A stretch of DNA of 64,000 nucleotides from Massilia sp. Root351 (lineage in GTDB: Bacteria > Pseudomonadota > Gammaproteobacteria > Burkholderiales > Burkholderiaceae_D), in the NCBI RefSeq assembly GCF_001425045.1, contig NZ_LMDJ01000009.1:880-64879 (forward strand). The letters are read 5' to 3'. Both the position numbers and the translations under genes were made by a program. The stretch's first letter is position 1. Each line of letters starts with the position of its first letter. Shown piece after piece: positions 19,799 to 29,027 of the stretch. Below the pieces are notes generated by a model. It did no database searches, was not told the origin of the DNA, and saw nothing but the letters and a program-made list of their open reading frames with translations.

Positions 19799-20830
19799 TC
19801 ATTCCCCGGCCATCCGGCGGCGGTATCGTACCGACGACCACAGCGACACCAGGATGAACGCCACCCCGGACAGCCCCGTGAACCATTCGGGAATGTGGTA
19901 CTTCACGCTGGCCAGCATGATCAGCGCCAGGATGCCGATGGCATAGTGCGCGCCGTGTTCCAGGAAAACGAACTCATCCAGTGTGCCCTTGTGCACCAGG
20001 TACACCGTCAGCGAGCGCACGTACATGGCGCCGATGGCCAGCCCCAGCATGATGATGACCACGTCCGAGGTGATGGCGAAGGCGCCGATCACGCCGTCGA
20101 AGCTGAACGAGGCGTCCAGCACTTCCAAATACATGAAGCCGCCGATGCCGCCCTTGGCCAGCGCCACCCCCGTGACCGGGTCGTGTTCCTTGCTCTCGAG
20201 CAGGCTGCTGATCCAGTCCACCGCCACGTAGACCGCCACCCCGATGACCCCGGACGACAGCACGCTGAGCTTTTTCGCTTCCGGCACCAGGCCCACGCAG
20301 GCCAGGATGCCCAGCAGCGTGAGCAGGATGGCCAGGCCGGCGGTGCCCAGCGCGCCCAGCTTTTCCTCGATCCAGCCCAGCCAGTGCAGCTCCTTTTCCT
20401 CGTCGAACAGGAAGTTGAGGAACACCAGCAGCAGGAAGGCGCCGCCGAAAGCCGCCACCTCGGCGTGCACGCCGTTCAGGTAGCGCGAGTATTCGTCCGG
20501 CGTGGCGAGCGCCATATCCCACACCTCCAGCAGACCCAGGCCGGTGGCGAAGGAGACGATCAGCAGCGGGAACAGCAGGCGCATGCCGAACACCGCCACC
20601 AGGATACCCACCGTGAGAAACAGTTTTTGCCAGAACGCGTTCCAGTCGCGCAGTACGGCGGCGTTGACGACCGCATTGTCGAACGATAGCGACACTTCCA
20701 TCACGCCCAGCACCGCCGTGATCCACAGCGCGGTCAGCATGCCGCTGACGCCGCCCCGGCTGTAGCCCCACCAGCAGGCAGCCAGCATGAGTACGATGGT
20801 GACCAGGATGGATATTCTGAAATGTTTCAT
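19799..20830 (-). CDS. DUF475 integral membrane protein (TerC/Alx-like superfamily)
   Basis: A 343-residue protein with about nine hydrophobic helices. The conserved acidic motifs of the TerC-like superfamily are present: VMEVSLSFDNAVVNA near residue 43 and a second copy LEVLDASFSFDGVIGAFA near 225, each with acidic residues inside the membrane. Relatives are linked to metal ion efflux (manganese, tellurite) but DUF475 itself is uncharacterised. AAGGA precedes ATG 20830. The gene could be coexpressed with the small membrane protein downstream. Confidence 0.88.
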   Translation of the reverse strand: MKHFRISILVTIVLMLAACWWGYSRGGVSGMLTALWITAVLGVMEVSLSFDNAVVNAAVLRDWNAFWQKLFLTVGILVAVFGMRLLFPLLIVSFATGLGLLEVWDMALATPDEYSRYLNGVHAEVAAFGGAFLLLVFLNFLFDEEKELHWLGWIEEKLGALGTAGLAILLTLLGILACVGLVPEAKKLSVLSSGVIGVAVYVAVDWISSLLESKEHDPVTGVALAKGGIGGFMYLEVLDASFSFDGVIGAFAITSDVVIIMLGLAIGAMYVRSLTVYLVHKGTLDEFVFLEHGAHYAIGILALIMLASVKYHIPEWFTGLSGVAFILVSLWSSVRYRRRMAGE

Positions 20831-20967
20831 GTGGGTCCTTATTGGTTCCTTCTGTGGTTTTTCCGCTGTGGTTGCCCAGCAAAGCCGGCATGTCGATTTT
20901 ATATGACTTGCTATCGCCGTCCACAGCCATTCTGCGATAATGGATGGATTGCCACAAAGGAATTCCG

Positions 20968-21414
20968 ATGGATCTCGCCTATTTGCTTACCCCTGTCATT
21001 ACCTGGACCGCCGTCGGTCCAATCAAATTTTTGATCAATAGCGCCAAAGCGCGCCGCTGGGCCTTCAACCTGGTCGGCAACGGCGGTTTTCCCAGCAACC
21101 ACAGCGCCGTGGTGTCCAGCATGGCCACCCTGATCGCGCTGCGCGAGGGCATGGGGCATCCGGCCTTTGGCGTGGCGGTGGCGCTGTGCTTTATTGTCAT
21201 CATCGACGCCAACAGCCTGCGCCAGCATGTGGGACGCCAGGCCGCAGCCATCAACCGGCTGGCCCAGGAAGGCGCCGGCGCGCAGGACGGCAAGCAGCCG
21301 GGCGCGCATACCTGGCTGCGCGAACGCATGGGCCACACGGTGGTCGAAATCATCGGCGGCCTGTGCACCGGCATCGCCATCGGTCATTTGGTCCACGCTT
21401 TGTTTAGCCGATGA
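20968..21414 (+). CDS. Divergent PAP2 family (YuiD-like) membrane protein
   Basis: A 148-residue membrane protein with about three to four helices. The signature GGFPSNHSAVVSSMATLIAL resembles the SxxH block of PAP2 phosphatases, followed by IIDANSLRQHVGRQAAAIN and the later GHTVVEIIGG. This pattern matches the 'divergent PAP2' group, which often lacks a full catalytic set, so phosphatase activity is uncertain. ATG 20968 is chosen because AAAGGA lies just upstream; another in-frame ATG at 20944 has no such site. It diverges from the DUF475 gene. Confidence 0.85.
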   Translation: MDLAYLLTPVITWTAVGPIKFLINSAKARRWAFNLVGNGGFPSNHSAVVSSMATLIALREGMGHPAFGVAVALCFIVIIDANSLRQHVGRQAAAINRLAQEGAGAQDGKQPGAHTWLRERMGHTVVEIIGGLCTGIAIGHLVHALFSR

Positions 21415-21478
21415 TTTGCGGTCTATCCGCTATTTCAGCATTCCAGCCACAAAAACCCGCAGTCTGGCCCCCTGCGAA

Positions 21479-21507
21479 TTGACACTGCCATCTGCTCCCC
21501 GGATACT
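21479..21507 (+). promoter_or_regulatory. Sigma-70 promoter of the RND efflux operon
   Basis: TTGACA (21479-21484), perfect -35, and GATACT (21502-21507) separated by 17 bp. It lies about 62 bp upstream of the adaptor gene start. No obvious operator palindrome and no linked regulator gene are seen. Confidence 0.6.
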
Positions 21508-21569
21508 CTGCGGCTTGCAGAAACATGCATTTAATAACAGCAAAGTAGTCCTATCCTCTGGAGATTTAT

Positions 21570-22742
21570 ATGTTGCGTAAAACCCTCATAGCTTTCGCCG
21601 TCGCTTCAGCGCTCGTCGCTTGCGGCAAGTCAGACAAAGCGCCGGAGGCCGGCAAGGCCAGTGCGTCGGCCAAGGCCGACGATAAGAAGTTGGCTACGCT
21701 GCAAATCGCCCCAGAGGATCTGGTCACGCTGGAAACCAATGCCCTGGCCTCCGGCCCGGTCATCACCGGTTCCATCGAGCCGGAACGCAAAGCCGACATG
21801 CGCGCCGAAGTGGGCGCCGTGGTGATGCAGGTGCTGAAGGAAAACGGCGAGGCGGTGAAGAAGGGCGACCTGCTGGTGCGCCTGGACGACACGTCGCTGC
21901 GCGATTCCATGAGCTCGGCCAGCGAGGCGGTACGCGCCTCCACCCAGTCGCTGGAGCAGGCCGAGCGCGTGCTGGCGCGCCAGAAGACGCTCAAGTCGTC
22001 CGGCATGGTGTCCTCGCAGGTGCTGGAAGACGCCGAAGTGCGCCGCAACAATGCCCAGAGCGACCTGTCGGCCGCCAAGGCGCGCCTGGTGGCGGCCAAC
22101 CAGCAGCTGTCGCGCACCCTGGTGCGCGCGCCGTTCGACGGCATCGTCTCCGAGCGCAAGGTGTCGGCCGGCGATACCGCCCAGGTCGGCAAGGAACTGG
22201 TGAAAGTGGTCGATCCGTCGTCCATGCGCTTTGAAGGCCGCGTCTCGGCCGACAAGGTGGGCGTGGTGAAAACCGGCCAGAACGTGGTGTTCGCCATCAA
22301 CGGCTACCCGGGCCAGAACTTCAGCGGCAAGGTCAAGCGCGTCGATCCGGCCGCCAACTCGGTCACCCGCCAGGTGGAAGTGCTGGTGGAATTTGCCGAC
22401 AAGGCCCGTCCGGGCGTGGCCGGCCTGTTCGCCGAAGGCCGCATCGAGGCTGCCAGCACCGCTGCCCTGATGATCCCGGAATCGGCGCTGGTCAAGCAGG
22501 GCGACGACACCTTCGCCTGGAAGATCAAGGACAAGGCCCTGGTGAAAGCCCGCCTGGACATCGGCGCGCGCGACGCGCGCAGCGGCGCCTGGCAGGTGGA
22601 AAAAGGCCTGGCTTCGGGCGATATGGTGCTGCGCGCGCCGTCGTCGGCCTTCCGCGACGGCCAGAAGGTTGAAATGCAGCAGCCCAAGGCGGTGGCCTCG
22701 GCCGGCGCGGCGGCGCCTGCGGCAGCCAGCAAAGGAAACTAA
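21570..22742 (+). CDS. RND efflux periplasmic adaptor (membrane fusion lipoprotein)
   Basis: A 390-residue adaptor that links the inner-membrane pump encoded 3 bp downstream to an outer-membrane channel. The N-terminus is a lipoprotein signal with lipobox LVAC (Cys18). Typical parts follow: the beta-barrel/lipoyl half-motif GAVVMQVLKENGEAVKKGDLLVRL, a helical hairpin around 95-160, then the second half-motif LVRAPFDGIVSERKVSAGD. GGAG precedes the ATG, and a near-consensus promoter lies upstream. Substrate is unknown; the closest general class is the HAE1 (hydrophobe/amphiphile) adaptor group. Confidence 0.94.
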   Translation: MLRKTLIAFAVASALVACGKSDKAPEAGKASASAKADDKKLATLQIAPEDLVTLETNALASGPVITGSIEPERKADMRAEVGAVVMQVLKENGEAVKKGDLLVRLDDTSLRDSMSSASEAVRASTQSLEQAERVLARQKTLKSSGMVSSQVLEDAEVRRNNAQSDLSAAKARLVAANQQLSRTLVRAPFDGIVSERKVSAGDTAQVGKELVKVVDPSSMRFEGRVSADKVGVVKTGQNVVFAINGYPGQNFSGKVKRVDPAANSVTRQVEVLVEFADKARPGVAGLFAEGRIEAASTAALMIPESALVKQGDDTFAWKIKDKALVKARLDIGARDARSGAWQVEKGLASGDMVLRAPSSAFRDGQKVEMQQPKAVASAGAAAPAAASKGN

Positions 22743-22745
22743 GCC

Positions 22746-25700
22746 ATGTTCCTCTCCGATTTCAGTATCAAGCGCCCCGTCGCCATGATCGTGCTGATCG
22801 TGGCGATGATGGCCATGGGGCTGCTGGCGCTGTCCAAGCTGCGCGTCAACCAGAACCCGGACGTCGACATTCCCGTCCTGATCGTCAACATCCCGTATCC
22901 TGGCGCCTCGCCGGAAACCGTGGAGCGCGAGATCGTCAACCGCCTGGAGAAATCGCTGCAAAGCATTTCCGGCGTGACCGACTCGTACAGCACCTCGCGC
23001 GAGGGCAGCGCCACCATCGAACTGCGCTTCGCCTTCGACAAGAACCTGATCGAAGCCTCGGACGAGGTGCGCAATTCCATCGCCTCGGTGCGCTACAAGC
23101 TGCCGACCGAGATGCGCGAGCCGATGATACAGCGGGTCGACGACTCGGCCCAGCCGGTCATGCAGATCTCGCTGTCGTCCAAGAACCTGTCGCACGCGGG
23201 TATTTCGCGCCTGGCGGAAGACAAGCTGGCCGACCGTTTCCGCGCGCTGGACGGCGTGGCGGTGGTCAACGTCAATGGCGCGCTGCGGCGCGAGCTGTCG
23301 GTGCTGCTGCGCGCCGAGAAGCTGCGTGAATACAATGTGTCGGTGGCCGAAGTGGCCAGCGCGCTGCGCATGCAGAACACCAACGCCCCGGTGGGCAAGG
23401 TGCGCGGCGCCCTGGACGAGAAGGCGATCCGCCTGGTCGGGCGCATCGAGCGTCCGGAAGAGTTCCAGGACGTGGTGGTCAAGCGCCGCGGCGACGAACT
23501 GATCCGCCTGGGCCAGCTGGCCACGATCGAAGACGGCTTTGCCGAAATCAACAACATCAGCCTGCGCTCGGGCAAGTCCAACGTCGGCCTGTCCATCATC
23601 CGCTCGCGTGAAGCGTCCACCGTCAGCGTGGCCAAGGAAACCCGCGCGCTGGTGGCTGAAATCAACAAGGAACTGGGCGAGACGGCGTCGCTGGAAATCA
23701 CCCAGGACGGCGGCGAAGACGCGCAGGATTCCCTGAACAATGTGATCGAGGCGCTGGTGTTCGGCGCCGTGCTGACCATTTTCGTGGTGTACGCCTTCCT
23801 CAATTCGTGGCGCTCGACCCTGATTACCGCGCTGTCGCTGCCGACCTCGGTGGTGGCGGCCTTTATCGCGGTGTGGCTGTGCGGCTTCACCCTGAACTTC
23901 ATGACCCTGCTCGGCCTGTCGCTGGCGATCGGCGTGCTGATCGACGACGCCATCGTGGTGCGGGAAAACATCGTGCGCCACATGCAGATGGGTTCGGACC
24001 GCCGTAAGGCCGCGCTGGACGGCACCGCCGAAATCGGCCTGGCCGTGGCCGCCACTACCTTCTCCATCATGGCCGTGTTCATTCCGGTGGCCTTCATGCC
24101 GGGCATGCCGGGCGAATGGTTCCGTCCGTTCGCGCTGACCGTGACCTGCTCGGTGGCCGTGTCGCTGTTCATTTCCTTCACGCTGGACCCGATGCTGTCG
24201 GCTTACTGGGGCGACCCGGCCGACCACCACACGGCGCAGAAAAAAGGCATCGGCAAGGTACTGGACAAGTTCAACCACTGGTTCGACCACCAGGCCGACC
24301 GCTACGGCAAGGTGATCGCCTGGGCGCTGCACCACCGCCGCTGGATGGCCGTGATCGCCTTTGCCACCTTTGTCGGCGCGATCGCCCTGCAGGCGAAATG
24401 GGGCGGTACCAGCTTCCTGCCGAAGTCGGACTTCGGTTCGCTGGCCATCGAGGTGCGCACGCCGTCCTCGTCGAGCCTGGAATACACCAAGATGAAGATG
24501 TCCAAGGCGGCGCAAATCGCCCACACCATCAAGGAAGTGGAAGCGACCAGCACCTATGTGAACCTGTCGGGCGGCCGCATCTGGGTCGACATCGGCAAGC
24601 GTTCCAAGCGCGACCGCGACGCCACCGAGATCGGCGTGGAACTGCGCCAGAAACTGGCCGGCCTGGTGGGCGGCGAGTTCGTGGTGCTGGACGACCTGTC
24701 CAACAACGCCCGCAAGCCGGTGCAGATCGACTTCGTCGGCCCGGATTCGCGCAAACTGATGGAAATCACCAACACCTTCATGGACAAGCTGCGCCAGGTG
24801 CCGGGCGCGGTGGACGTCGGCCTGTCCGAGCAGGATCCGAAGGACGAGCTGCAGATCGAACTGAACCGTTCGCTGGCCAACTCGATGGGCATTTCGGCCG
24901 GCGACGCGGCGCAGGCGCTGCGCGTGGCCTTCGCCGGCATCGAAGTGGGCGACTGGGTCGATCCGACCGGCGAAACGCGCGACGTGGCGGTGCGCCTGCA
25001 CCCTGAAGACCGGGTCAGCCTGGACAATATCGAGCGCCTGCCGATCGGCGTGTCCAACACCAATATGATGGTGCCGCTGGACCAGATCGCCCGCGTCACC
25101 ATGGGCAAGGGCCCATCGACCATCCGCCACAAGAACGGCAAGCGCACCATTTCGGTGTCGGCCAACGTGGAAGGCCGCGCGCACGGCGAAGTCATTTCGG
25201 ACGCGATGAAGCTGGCCAAGTCGCTGGACTACCCGCCCGGTTTCGGCCTGGCCGTGGGCGGCTCCGGCAAGGACCAGCAGGAAGTGTTCACCCAGATGGG
25301 CATTTCGCTGGTGGCGGGTATCGGCCTGATGTACCTGGTGCTGGTGATGCAGTTCGGTTCCTTCACGGCGCCGGGCGCAGTGATGCTGTCCTTGCCGCTG
25401 TCGCTGATCGGCGTGGTGGTGGGCCTGCTGCTGACCGGCGGCACCCTGAACCTGATGAGCTTTATCGGCGTCATCATGCTGATGGGCCTGGTGGCCAAGA
25501 ACGCCATCCTGCTGCTGGATGCGGCGCGCAAGCGGGAAGAGGAAGGCTATGGCCGCGAGGATGCGCTGATGTATGCCGGCCGCATGCGGCTGCGTCCTAT
25601 CCTGATGACGACCTTTGCGCTGATCGCCGGCATGATGCCGGTGGCCATCGGCATGGGCGAGGGCGGCGAGTTCTACCGCCCCATGGCGATCGCCATCATC

Positions 25701-25958
25701 GGCGGCACCATTACCTCCACCTTCCTGACCCTGCTGGTGGTGCCGACCTTCTACGACAGCATCGAGATCGCCCGCGACCGCATGGTGGCCAAGTTCCACC
25801 GCCGCGATGCGCGCTGGGGCTCGGCGCTGGCCTTCTTGCTGACCTTCGTCGAGGCGCTGCTGACGCTGGTGTTCGTGCGCCTGGTGTACCGCCTGCTGAA
25901 ATGGGTGGTGCTGAAGCTGACCGGCCGCGGCGGCGCCAGCCTGAAACCCGCCGCCTGA
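22746..25958 (+). CDS. RND efflux pump permease (HAE1 type, MexF/AcrB-like)
   Basis: A 1070-residue proton-driven trimeric pump of the inner membrane. It starts FLSDFSIKRPVAMIVLIVA with the first helix. It shows GVLIDDAIVVRENIVRH near residue 400, where the Asp pair in TM4 carries protons, and the two symmetric halves of the family. After the usual last helix (TLLVVPTFYDS) the protein continues about 70 residues. That extension includes another hydrophobic segment, ALAFLLTFVEALLTLVFVRL, which is unusual. No outer-membrane TolC-type gene follows, so the pump must use one encoded elsewhere. A strong terminator ends the operon. Confidence 0.94.
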   Translation: MFLSDFSIKRPVAMIVLIVAMMAMGLLALSKLRVNQNPDVDIPVLIVNIPYPGASPETVEREIVNRLEKSLQSISGVTDSYSTSREGSATIELRFAFDKNLIEASDEVRNSIASVRYKLPTEMREPMIQRVDDSAQPVMQISLSSKNLSHAGISRLAEDKLADRFRALDGVAVVNVNGALRRELSVLLRAEKLREYNVSVAEVASALRMQNTNAPVGKVRGALDEKAIRLVGRIERPEEFQDVVVKRRGDELIRLGQLATIEDGFAEINNISLRSGKSNVGLSIIRSREASTVSVAKETRALVAEINKELGETASLEITQDGGEDAQDSLNNVIEALVFGAVLTIFVVYAFLNSWRSTLITALSLPTSVVAAFIAVWLCGFTLNFMTLLGLSLAIGVLIDDAIVVRENIVRHMQMGSDRRKAALDGTAEIGLAVAATTFSIMAVFIPVAFMPGMPGEWFRPFALTVTCSVAVSLFISFTLDPMLSAYWGDPADHHTAQKKGIGKVLDKFNHWFDHQADRYGKVIAWALHHRRWMAVIAFATFVGAIALQAKWGGTSFLPKSDFGSLAIEVRTPSSSSLEYTKMKMSKAAQIAHTIKEVEATSTYVNLSGGRIWVDIGKRSKRDRDATEIGVELRQKLAGLVGGEFVVLDDLSNNARKPVQIDFVGPDSRKLMEITNTFMDKLRQVPGAVDVGLSEQDPKDELQIELNRSLANSMGISAGDAAQALRVAFAGIEVGDWVDPTGETRDVAVRLHPEDRVSLDNIERLPIGVSNTNMMVPLDQIARVTMGKGPSTIRHKNGKRTISVSANVEGRAHGEVISDAMKLAKSLDYPPGFGLAVGGSGKDQQEVFTQMGISLVAGIGLMYLVLVMQFGSFTAPGAVMLSLPLSLIGVVVGLLLTGGTLNLMSFIGVIMLMGLVAKNAILLLDAARKREEEGYGREDALMYAGRMRLRPILMTTFALIAGMMPVAIGMGEGGEFYRPMAIAIIGGTITSTFLTLLVVPTFYDSIEIARDRMVAKFHRRDARWGSALAFLLTFVEALLTLVFVRLVYRLLKWVVLKLTGRGGASLKPAA

Positions 25959-25982
25959 TCCGCCCGCCCGGGCGCCGCGCTG

Positions 25983-26009
25983 AAAAGGACCCTCCGGGGT
26001 CCTTTTTTT
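25983..26009 (+). terminator. Intrinsic terminator of the RND operon
   Basis: Stem AAAGGACCC/GGGTCCTTT with a four-base loop, followed by a run of T residues, 25 bp after the pump stop codon. This is a textbook rho-independent terminator. Confidence 0.93.
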
Positions 26010-26122
26010 ATCGGTTTAGTAACTCAAGGCAACTGCTTCATAAATGTAGTATGCTACGCCCCCGCCTGGCGCCGGCGATCCGCCGCCGGGATAACACATA
26101 GCAAACGACATCGCACTGCTCC

Positions 26123-27547
26123 TTGAGACTGACATTGAAACCTGACTACCTGCCCCTGATCGTGGCCGCCGCGCTGGCCGCCATGTCCACCTCCGCCGCC
26201 GCTTCCGGCTACCGTTTCGGTTCCCAGAGCGTGGCCGCGCAAGGCACCGCCGACGCCAACGCGGCCGAAGCGGCCGACGCCAGCACGCTGTTCTACAACC
26301 CGGCCGGCATGAGCCGCCTGCAGGGCCAGCACTTCAGCGCCGGCACCACCGCCGTGGTGCCGCACTCGACCTACACCGACACTGGCTCCAAGCGCTTCAC
26401 CGGCACCGCCACCGGCGGCGCCGCCACCGACGAGTACGCGCCGGACTTCGTGGTGGCTCCTTCGCTGTACTACACCAAGCAGATCAACAGCCAGTGGACC
26501 GCCGGCATGGGCCTGTTCGTGCCTTACGGCACCAAGCTGAACTACGGCGACAACTGGCACGGCCGTTACGCGCTGACCAATATCAAGCTGGAAGCCATCG
26601 CGCTGAACCCGTCCGCCTCGTTCAAGCTGAATGAGCGGCATTCCTTCGGCTTCGGTGCGACCGCCGAGTTCATGAAGGCCGAGCTGGGCCAGGCGGTGGA
26701 CGTGCCGGGCACCGTGGCCGCGCTGGCGGGCACGCCCAACAGCGCCGCGCTGGTGCGCCAGATCGTGGCGCTGGGCGGCAATCCGGCCGCGCTGGCGGCG
26801 GTGAAGGACGGCCGTGGCGAGAACGACGGCAAGGACTGGGGCTTCGGTTTCAACCTGGGCTATATGTTCCAGCTGAACCAGGACACCCGCTTCGGCATGT
26901 CCTACCGCTCGCCCATCTCGCACAAGCTGAAGGGCTCGACGGTATGGGACTTTTCCCGCGTGACAAGCGACCAGGTGGTGAACAAGGTGCTGGCGGCCAG
27001 CTCGCGCAAGGTAAATTCGGCGGCCCTGGTGGCGCTGCGCACGCCGGAAACGCTGTCGCTGAACGGCTTCCACCAGATCAACGCGCGCTGGGCCGCCATG
27101 GGCGACGTGACCTGGACCCGCCACTCGCGCCTGGGCGACCTGCACATCGAGTTCCCCGGCACGGACGAGGGCGACGAAGTGATACGCCAGCAGTGGAAGA
27201 ACACGGTGCGCGTGTCGCTGGGCGCGAACTATCAGTTCGACGACAAGCTGACCCTGCGCGGCGGCATCGCGCACGACCAGACGCCGGTAAACGGCGACCA
27301 GCTGCGTCATCCGGCACTGCCGGACAGCGACCGCAACCAGTTGTCCTTCGGCGCCAACTACACGCTGTCGCCGCGTGCGTCGATCGACCTGGCCTACAGC
27401 TACCTGCACTTCAAGGATGCCCATGCCGACTACCGCAACAACTGCTCGCCGCTGACGGCTGCTTGCACCGGTAACGGTGAAACCACGCGCGGCACCTACC
27501 AGACCCGTTTGCAACTGCTGGGCGTGGCGTTCAACTACCGGTACTAA
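26123..27547 (+). CDS. FadL/TodX family outer-membrane transporter
   Basis: A 14-strand outer-membrane beta-barrel for uptake of long-chain fatty acids or other hydrophobic compounds. A signal peptide (PLIVAAALAAMSTSAAA) is followed by GYRFGSQSVAAQGTADANAAEA and DASTLFYNPAGMSRL, which is the FadL N-terminal hatch signature (NPAG). It ends in an aromatic residue (FNYRY), typical for barrels. The start is uncertain: the frame is closed by a TAG at 26099 and only TTG codons (26123, 26135) precede the signal peptide, with no strong ribosome site. About 474 residues from the first TTG. It lies between two terminators and so is a single-gene unit. Confidence 0.9.
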   Translation: MRLTLKPDYLPLIVAAALAAMSTSAAASGYRFGSQSVAAQGTADANAAEAADASTLFYNPAGMSRLQGQHFSAGTTAVVPHSTYTDTGSKRFTGTATGGAATDEYAPDFVVAPSLYYTKQINSQWTAGMGLFVPYGTKLNYGDNWHGRYALTNIKLEAIALNPSASFKLNERHSFGFGATAEFMKAELGQAVDVPGTVAALAGTPNSAALVRQIVALGGNPAALAAVKDGRGENDGKDWGFGFNLGYMFQLNQDTRFGMSYRSPISHKLKGSTVWDFSRVTSDQVVNKVLAASSRKVNSAALVALRTPETLSLNGFHQINARWAAMGDVTWTRHSRLGDLHIEFPGTDEGDEVIRQQWKNTVRVSLGANYQFDDKLTLRGGIAHDQTPVNGDQLRHPALPDSDRNQLSFGANYTLSPRASIDLAYSYLHFKDAHADYRNNCSPLTAACTGNGETTRGTYQTRLQLLGVAFNYRY

Positions 27548-27586
27548 GCAGTTTTAACCGGTGCCCGGCCCCGTGGGCGCAAAGAG

Positions 27587-27616
27587 GCAGGCTGTCCCGC
27601 GAGGGCAGCCTGCTTT
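27587..27616 (+). terminator. Intrinsic terminator after the FadL-type gene
   Basis: Perfect 8-bp stem GCAGGCTG (27587-27594) and CAGCCTGC (27606-27613) followed by TTTGTTGTTTGTTG, 39 bp after the stop codon. It also lies at the end of the converging lipoprotein gene. Confidence 0.85.
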
Positions 27617-27633
27617 GTTGTTTGTTGTTGTGC

Positions 27634-27951
27634 TTATTGCTTGGGCGGCTGCGTATCCTTGTTGGTGCCGCTGCCGGTGGTGCCCGAGGTGCCGGACGTG
27701 CCGCTGGATGGCGGCGTGGTTGGCGTAGCGCTTGGATCGGTCGGCGTGGCCGGTGCCGGCGTGGTGGTGTCGGGCGCCGGAGTTGGCGTGGGCGTGGCGG
27801 CCGGCGGGGTGGTGGCGGCCGGCGTGGCCGGCGCGGTAGTGTCGGTGGCGCCGGTGCTGGTACCGGTGTCGGCGGCGCGGTCCTTGCAGCCCGCCAGGGT
27901 GGCGGTGGCGAGTACTGCGCTCAACAGCAGCGTGGTGCTTAGTGCTTTCAT
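27634..27951 (-). CDS. Pro/Thr-rich lipoprotein
   Basis: A 105-residue protein with a lipoprotein signal ending in LAGC (Cys at about 21). After it the chain is almost entirely Thr, Pro, Ala, Ser and Gly, for example TPTPTPAPDTTTPAP, so it is a disordered extracytoplasmic tail. ATG 27951 is preceded by GGAAAG; an upstream in-frame start is possible. No folded domain is visible. It may be a spacer or a surface polymer, but this is inference. Similar Pro/Thr tracts occur in the chitinase linkers of the same window. Confidence 0.7.
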   Translation of the reverse strand: MKALSTTLLLSAVLATATLAGCKDRAADTGTSTGATDTTAPATPAATTPPAATPTPTPAPDTTTPAPATPTDPSATPTTPPSSGTSGTSGTTGSGTNKDTQPPKQ

Positions 27952-28089
27952 GATCTTTCCTTTCACGGTGAGTAAGTCAACTTGCCTATGGAAATGCTCG
28001 CCAGAATAAGTCCTATCGTTTGCCTGCTTGTTGTTTGCCGGCTATTAGAGTCCTTTGCGGTGCGAAGGTTCCGCTCGTCGCTTGCGTTT

Positions 28090-29022
28090 TCAGGCCGGCG
28101 CCAGCGTACGCAGCAGCGCCGGCACTTCGGCCGAGATTTCGCGCGCCAAGTAGCCCAGCGTGCCATAGCGCAGCGCCAGCTGGTCGCCGGCCGCTGCGTG
28201 CAGCGCCACGCCCCATGCGGCCGCCTGTTCCAGTGCGCAGCCGCGCGCTGCCAGGCCGGCAATGATGCCGGCCAGCGCGTCGCCCGAGCCCGAGATGGCC
28301 AGGCCGATGTTGCCGCCCTCGTGTTCCCACAGCTCGCCGCCGGGGGCGGCGATCACGGTCAGCGGCCCCTTCAGCGCCACCACCGCGTTCCAGCGTGCCG
28401 CGTAGCGCAGCGCCATGCCGTGCGGCTCGGCCTGCACCGCCTGCCGGGATTGCCCGCACAGGTGGGCCAGTTCGCCTGCGTGCGGCGTCAGCAGCACCGC
28501 CTCGTCGAAGCGGAAGTGCTCGCTGTCCACCGGCTCGGCCAGCAAGTGCGGTTCGGCCGGCGGGCGCAGCAGCTCCATGGCTCCCGCATCGAGGATGATC
28601 TTGCAGCCCGCGAAGCGCGGCAGCAAGGCGCGCACCAGCTCCGTGCTGGCGGCCTCGTCCTGCATGCCGGGTCCGGCCAGCAGCGCATCGACCTTGGGGG
28701 CCAGTTCGCCCAGCTTGCGCGCGGCCTCGATGGAAAAGCCGCCGCCGGCCGTTTCCGCCAGCGCGATCACGCGCGCTTCGGGCAACGCGGCCGCCACGTG
28801 CGGCGCGGTGCTGGCGGCCGTGGCCAGGGTCAGCTTGCCGGCGCCCGCGCGCAGCGCCGCCGTGGCCGCCAGCAGGGCCGCACCCGGCATTTCGCGCGAG
28901 CCGGCCACCACCAGCACGTGGCCGCGCAATTCCTTGTCGCTGTCGAAGTTGGGCAGCGGCAGCGGCCATTCGCGCAAGGTGCGCAGGCTGATATCGATGG
29001 CGTAGGTCTTGTTGCTGGGCAT
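28090..29022 (-). CDS. nnrD: ADP/ATP-dependent NAD(P)H-hydrate dehydratase
   Basis: This enzyme repairs damaged NAD(P)H hydrates (NADHX/NADPHX). The 310-residue protein corresponds to the C-terminal kinase-fold domain of YjeF/Nnr. Motifs include GHVLVVAGSREMPGAALLAA near the start, LLAGPGM, LTPHAGELA and the nucleotide-binding NIGLAISGSGDALAGIIAGL near 255. The epimerase half (NnrE) found fused in E. coli is absent here. ATG 29022 was chosen because the frame further upstream runs through the preceding phosphatase gene. The gap to that gene is 5 bp, so the two form an operon. Confidence 0.9.
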   Translation of the reverse strand: MPSNKTYAIDISLRTLREWPLPLPNFDSDKELRGHVLVVAGSREMPGAALLAATAALRAGAGKLTLATAASTAPHVAAALPEARVIALAETAGGGFSIEAARKLGELAPKVDALLAGPGMQDEAASTELVRALLPRFAGCKIILDAGAMELLRPPAEPHLLAEPVDSEHFRFDEAVLLTPHAGELAHLCGQSRQAVQAEPHGMALRYAARWNAVVALKGPLTVIAAPGGELWEHEGGNIGLAISGSGDALAGIIAGLAARGCALEQAAAWGVALHAAAGDQLALRYGTLGYLAREISAEVPALLRTLAPA

Positions 29023-29027
29023 GGCGG

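Noticed and set aside
21630..25799. A 1389-residue minus-strand frame across the RND pump genes
   Set aside because: His/Gln/Arg/Ala-rich shadow of strongly conserved plus-strand genes.
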